Source: CG2-30-44-17 sp964344725 (lineage in GTDB: Bacteria > Patescibacteriota > Gracilibacteria > UBA1369 > UBA12470). From it: a stretch of DNA of 38,490 nucleotides. Below the pieces are notes generated by a model. The model searched no databases, was not told where the DNA came from, and saw nothing but the letters and a program-made list of their open reading frames with translations. Positions 37,001 through 38,490 of this stretch are shown here, piece by piece; the stretch's first letter is position 1, and each line of letters starts with the position of its first letter. The stretch lies in the NCBI GenBank assembly GCA_964344725.1, contig CAYFOI010000012.1, positions 1-38,490 on the forward strand, written 5' to 3'. A program made the translations under genes and the position numbers.

Positions 37001-38284
37001 CTAAGGCCTACACCTCGTCATCATCCTAGGAAAAGGAATCGTCTCACGAATATGTTCAATCCCAGATATCCATCTCACCATCCTCTCAAGCCCAAGCCCA
37101 AAACCACTGTGAGGCACTCCACCATACTTCCGTATATCGAGGTACCACTGATATTCCGGCCCTTCAAGCCCCTCCTCCTCAATCGCAGCCTTCAATGTCT
37201 CATAATCATCCTCCCTCTGCGAACCACCAATGATCTCACCAGCACCTTCAACACCAAGCAGATCATTATTAAGAACCAGATCAGGATTTTCAGGATCAAC
37301 TTTCATATAAAAAGGCTTGATCGCCTTTGGCCATTTGTGAATAAAAACAGGAACATCACTATCTTTAGTCAAAATCTCCTCATCAGGAGCCCCAAGATCT
37401 TCACCATCTTTAATCTCAGACCCATTAGCCTGCAAAAACTCGATCGCCTCATGATAAGTCATCCTCTTAAATGGTGCTTTGATTTTCTGAAGTGGTTCAA
37501 CATCACGTTCAAGAATTTTAAGCTCCTTCGCACACCGGGAGAGACACCTCTCAACTATGAAAACAATCATATTCTCCTGAATCTCCATATTTTCTTCATG
37601 CTCAACATACGCCGCCTCCGCATCCATCATCCAGAACTCAGCCAGGTGCTTTCTAGTCTTGCTCTTCTCCGCCCGAAAAACAGGTCCGAAATCAAACCCA
37701 CGACCCACAGACATAACCGCCGCCTCCAGATAAAGCTGTCCCGACTGCGACAAGAAAACTTTGCCCTCATCAAAATAATCAAGCTCAAAAAGAGTCGTCG
37801 CCCCCTCACACGCATTCGGCGTAAAAATCGGCGTATCGATCTTGATAAACCCATTCTCATGGAAGTAATCATAGACTGCGGTAATAATGCAATCACGAAT
37901 CCTCTGGATCGCCCACTGCTTGCCAGAGCGTAGCCACAAATGTCTATTATCCAGCAAGAAATCCGGACCATGCTCTTTTTTCGAAATCGGATAATCCTCA
38001 GGTGGGATAGAAACTATCTCAATACCAGTAACCTGAAGCTCAAAAACATCATCATACTTCGGATGCTTACTCACCTTACCAGTAACCTTACAAGCAGTCT
38101 CCATCGTCATCTTCTCCGCCACTTCAAGCAAATCAGCCTCAGTCACAACCCCCTGCGTCATCCCGCTCCCATCACGAAGCTGAAGAAAATAAATCTTCCC
38201 GCTCCCACGCTTGTTATACATCCATCCACGAATCGTAACCTCCTGATCAACATGACCTCCTAAATCTGAAATTTGGACAAACAT
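37001..38284 (-). CDS. asnS: Asparaginyl-tRNA synthetase
   Basis: A class IIb synthetase attaching Asn to tRNA-Asn. It is 427 residues. The N-terminal OB-fold anticodon domain is seen in VTIRGWMYNKRGSGKIYFLQ, LRDGSGMTQGVV. The catalytic domain has motif 2 (GPVFRAEKSKTRKHLAEFWM) and motif 3 (HSGFGLGLERMVRWISGIEH, IRETIPFPR). The IRETIPFPRMMTRCRP ending fits AsnRS (IRDxIPFPR) rather than bacterial AspRS, which is also much longer. A discriminating AsnRS implies no need for the transamidation route for Asn-tRNA. Its stop is directly followed by the long inverted repeat. Confidence 0.94.
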   Translation of the reverse strand: MFVQISDLGGHVDQEVTIRGWMYNKRGSGKIYFLQLRDGSGMTQGVVTEADLLEVAEKMTMETACKVTGKVSKHPKYDDVFELQVTGIEIVSIPPEDYPISKKEHGPDFLLDNRHLWLRSGKQWAIQRIRDCIITAVYDYFHENGFIKIDTPIFTPNACEGATTLFELDYFDEGKVFLSQSGQLYLEAAVMSVGRGFDFGPVFRAEKSKTRKHLAEFWMMDAEAAYVEHEENMEIQENMIVFIVERCLSRCAKELKILERDVEPLQKIKAPFKRMTYHEAIEFLQANGSEIKDGEDLGAPDEEILTKDSDVPVFIHKWPKAIKPFYMKVDPENPDLVLNNDLLGVEGAGEIIGGSQREDDYETLKAAIEEEGLEGPEYQWYLDIRKYGGVPHSGFGLGLERMVRWISGIEHIRETIPFPRMMTRCRP

Positions 38285-38314
38285 AAGTTTTTATTTAGAA
38301 AAATAGACGCTGGC

Positions 38315-38344
38315 ATTTTAGCATCTCGAGGTAGCCATCACCAA
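38315..38344 (-). promoter_or_regulatory. Candidate asnS promoter
   Basis: On the minus strand: TTGGTG (38344-38339), 18 bases, TAAAAT (38320-38315), located between the stop of the upstream gene (38351) and the asnS ATG. The leader would be ~24 bases. Confidence 0.4.
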
Positions 38345-38350
38345 CACCAA

Positions 38351-38490
38351 TCAAACAGCCAACCCTTCACAAAAGTCATCAATAGCAAAAACCGCTTCTC
38401 TTAAAGCATCCAAATCTCTTCGAGAAAAAGCCTCGTTAACAGCCTGAGCCAAGCCATTAAGCTCATTTATGCGTTCCAAAGTAGAAACAT
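38351..38490 (-). CDS. C-terminal end of an unidentified protein (cut by window edge)
   Basis: An open frame from the right edge to a TGA at 38353-38351, 45 visible residues: STLERINELNGLAQAVNEAF, then RRDLDALREAVFAIDDFCEG and LAV. It is strongly helical and acidic, perhaps a coiled-coil end. No family can be named from this fragment. Confidence 0.55.
   Translation of the reverse strand, partial: VSTLERINELNGLAQAVNEAFSRRDLDALREAVFAIDDFCEGLAV

Overview
The window looks like a piece of a Candidate Phyla Radiation (Patescibacteria) chromosome, most likely a Peregrinibacteria-type lineage. The evidence is the archaeal-type AMP phosphorylase next to a ribose-1,5-bisphosphate isomerase, a simple pyruvate-formate-lyase/acetate fermentation set, a giant beta-helix/thrombospondin-3 surface protein, short intergenic distances and start codons without Shine-Dalgarno sequences. 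UGA is used as a normal stop (genes ending at 18709 and 31574), so the UGA=Gly code of Gracilibacteria/Absconditabacteria does not apply. The lineage is inferred from gene content, not from a phylogeny.

Layout: 1-182 is the edge of a Cys/Tyr-rich protein. 329-4102 holds gltX, two unknown small proteins, a lipoprotein and a PHP phosphoesterase. 4150-10788 is an energy-metabolism block: pta, ackA, a TrmB-type regulator, pflB and pflA (pyruvate to acetyl-CoA plus formate, then acetate plus ATP). 10947-14960 encodes a 1337-residue fusion of an FAD-dependent 2-hydroxyacid dehydrogenase with a SerC-like aminotransferase. 15280-18709 is AMP phosphorylase, R15P isomerase and an M14 aspartoacylase-like hydrolase, with no RuBisCO in view. 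18714-20140 is a TSUP permease and a dCMP-deaminase-like protein. 20272-28956 (minus strand) is a 2120-residue secreted protein and a PP2C-like/TM/beta-propeller protein. 29189-32930 is the conserved rpmH-rnpA-yidC-jag locus, extended by an SLH-RlpA protein and a DivIC/FtsL-like protein. 32943-35370 is a base-excision-repair cluster (nfo, a nucleotidyltransferase, nth). The right end has an unknown gene, a long inverted repeat, asnS and a cut-off gene.

The most unusual feature is not a gene. About fifteen junctions between genes are filled with short degenerate tandem arrays of 7- or 8-bp units carrying CTA (TAG on the other strand). Several have an exact integer number of units. They often begin at or inside a stop codon and end 0-20 bases before the next ATG, and distinct 'word families' recur at distant loci. 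In one case an array supplies the C-terminal codons of nfo. Small perfect hairpins with AAA-type loops stand next to several arrays, and the same kind of hairpin sits in a 63-bp in-frame tandem duplication inside the 5' end of pflA. The second notable item is the FAD-dehydrogenase/aminotransferase fusion, which appears to contain an additional, lysine-less aminotransferase-like module.

All identifications are from reading motifs. No database search was done.
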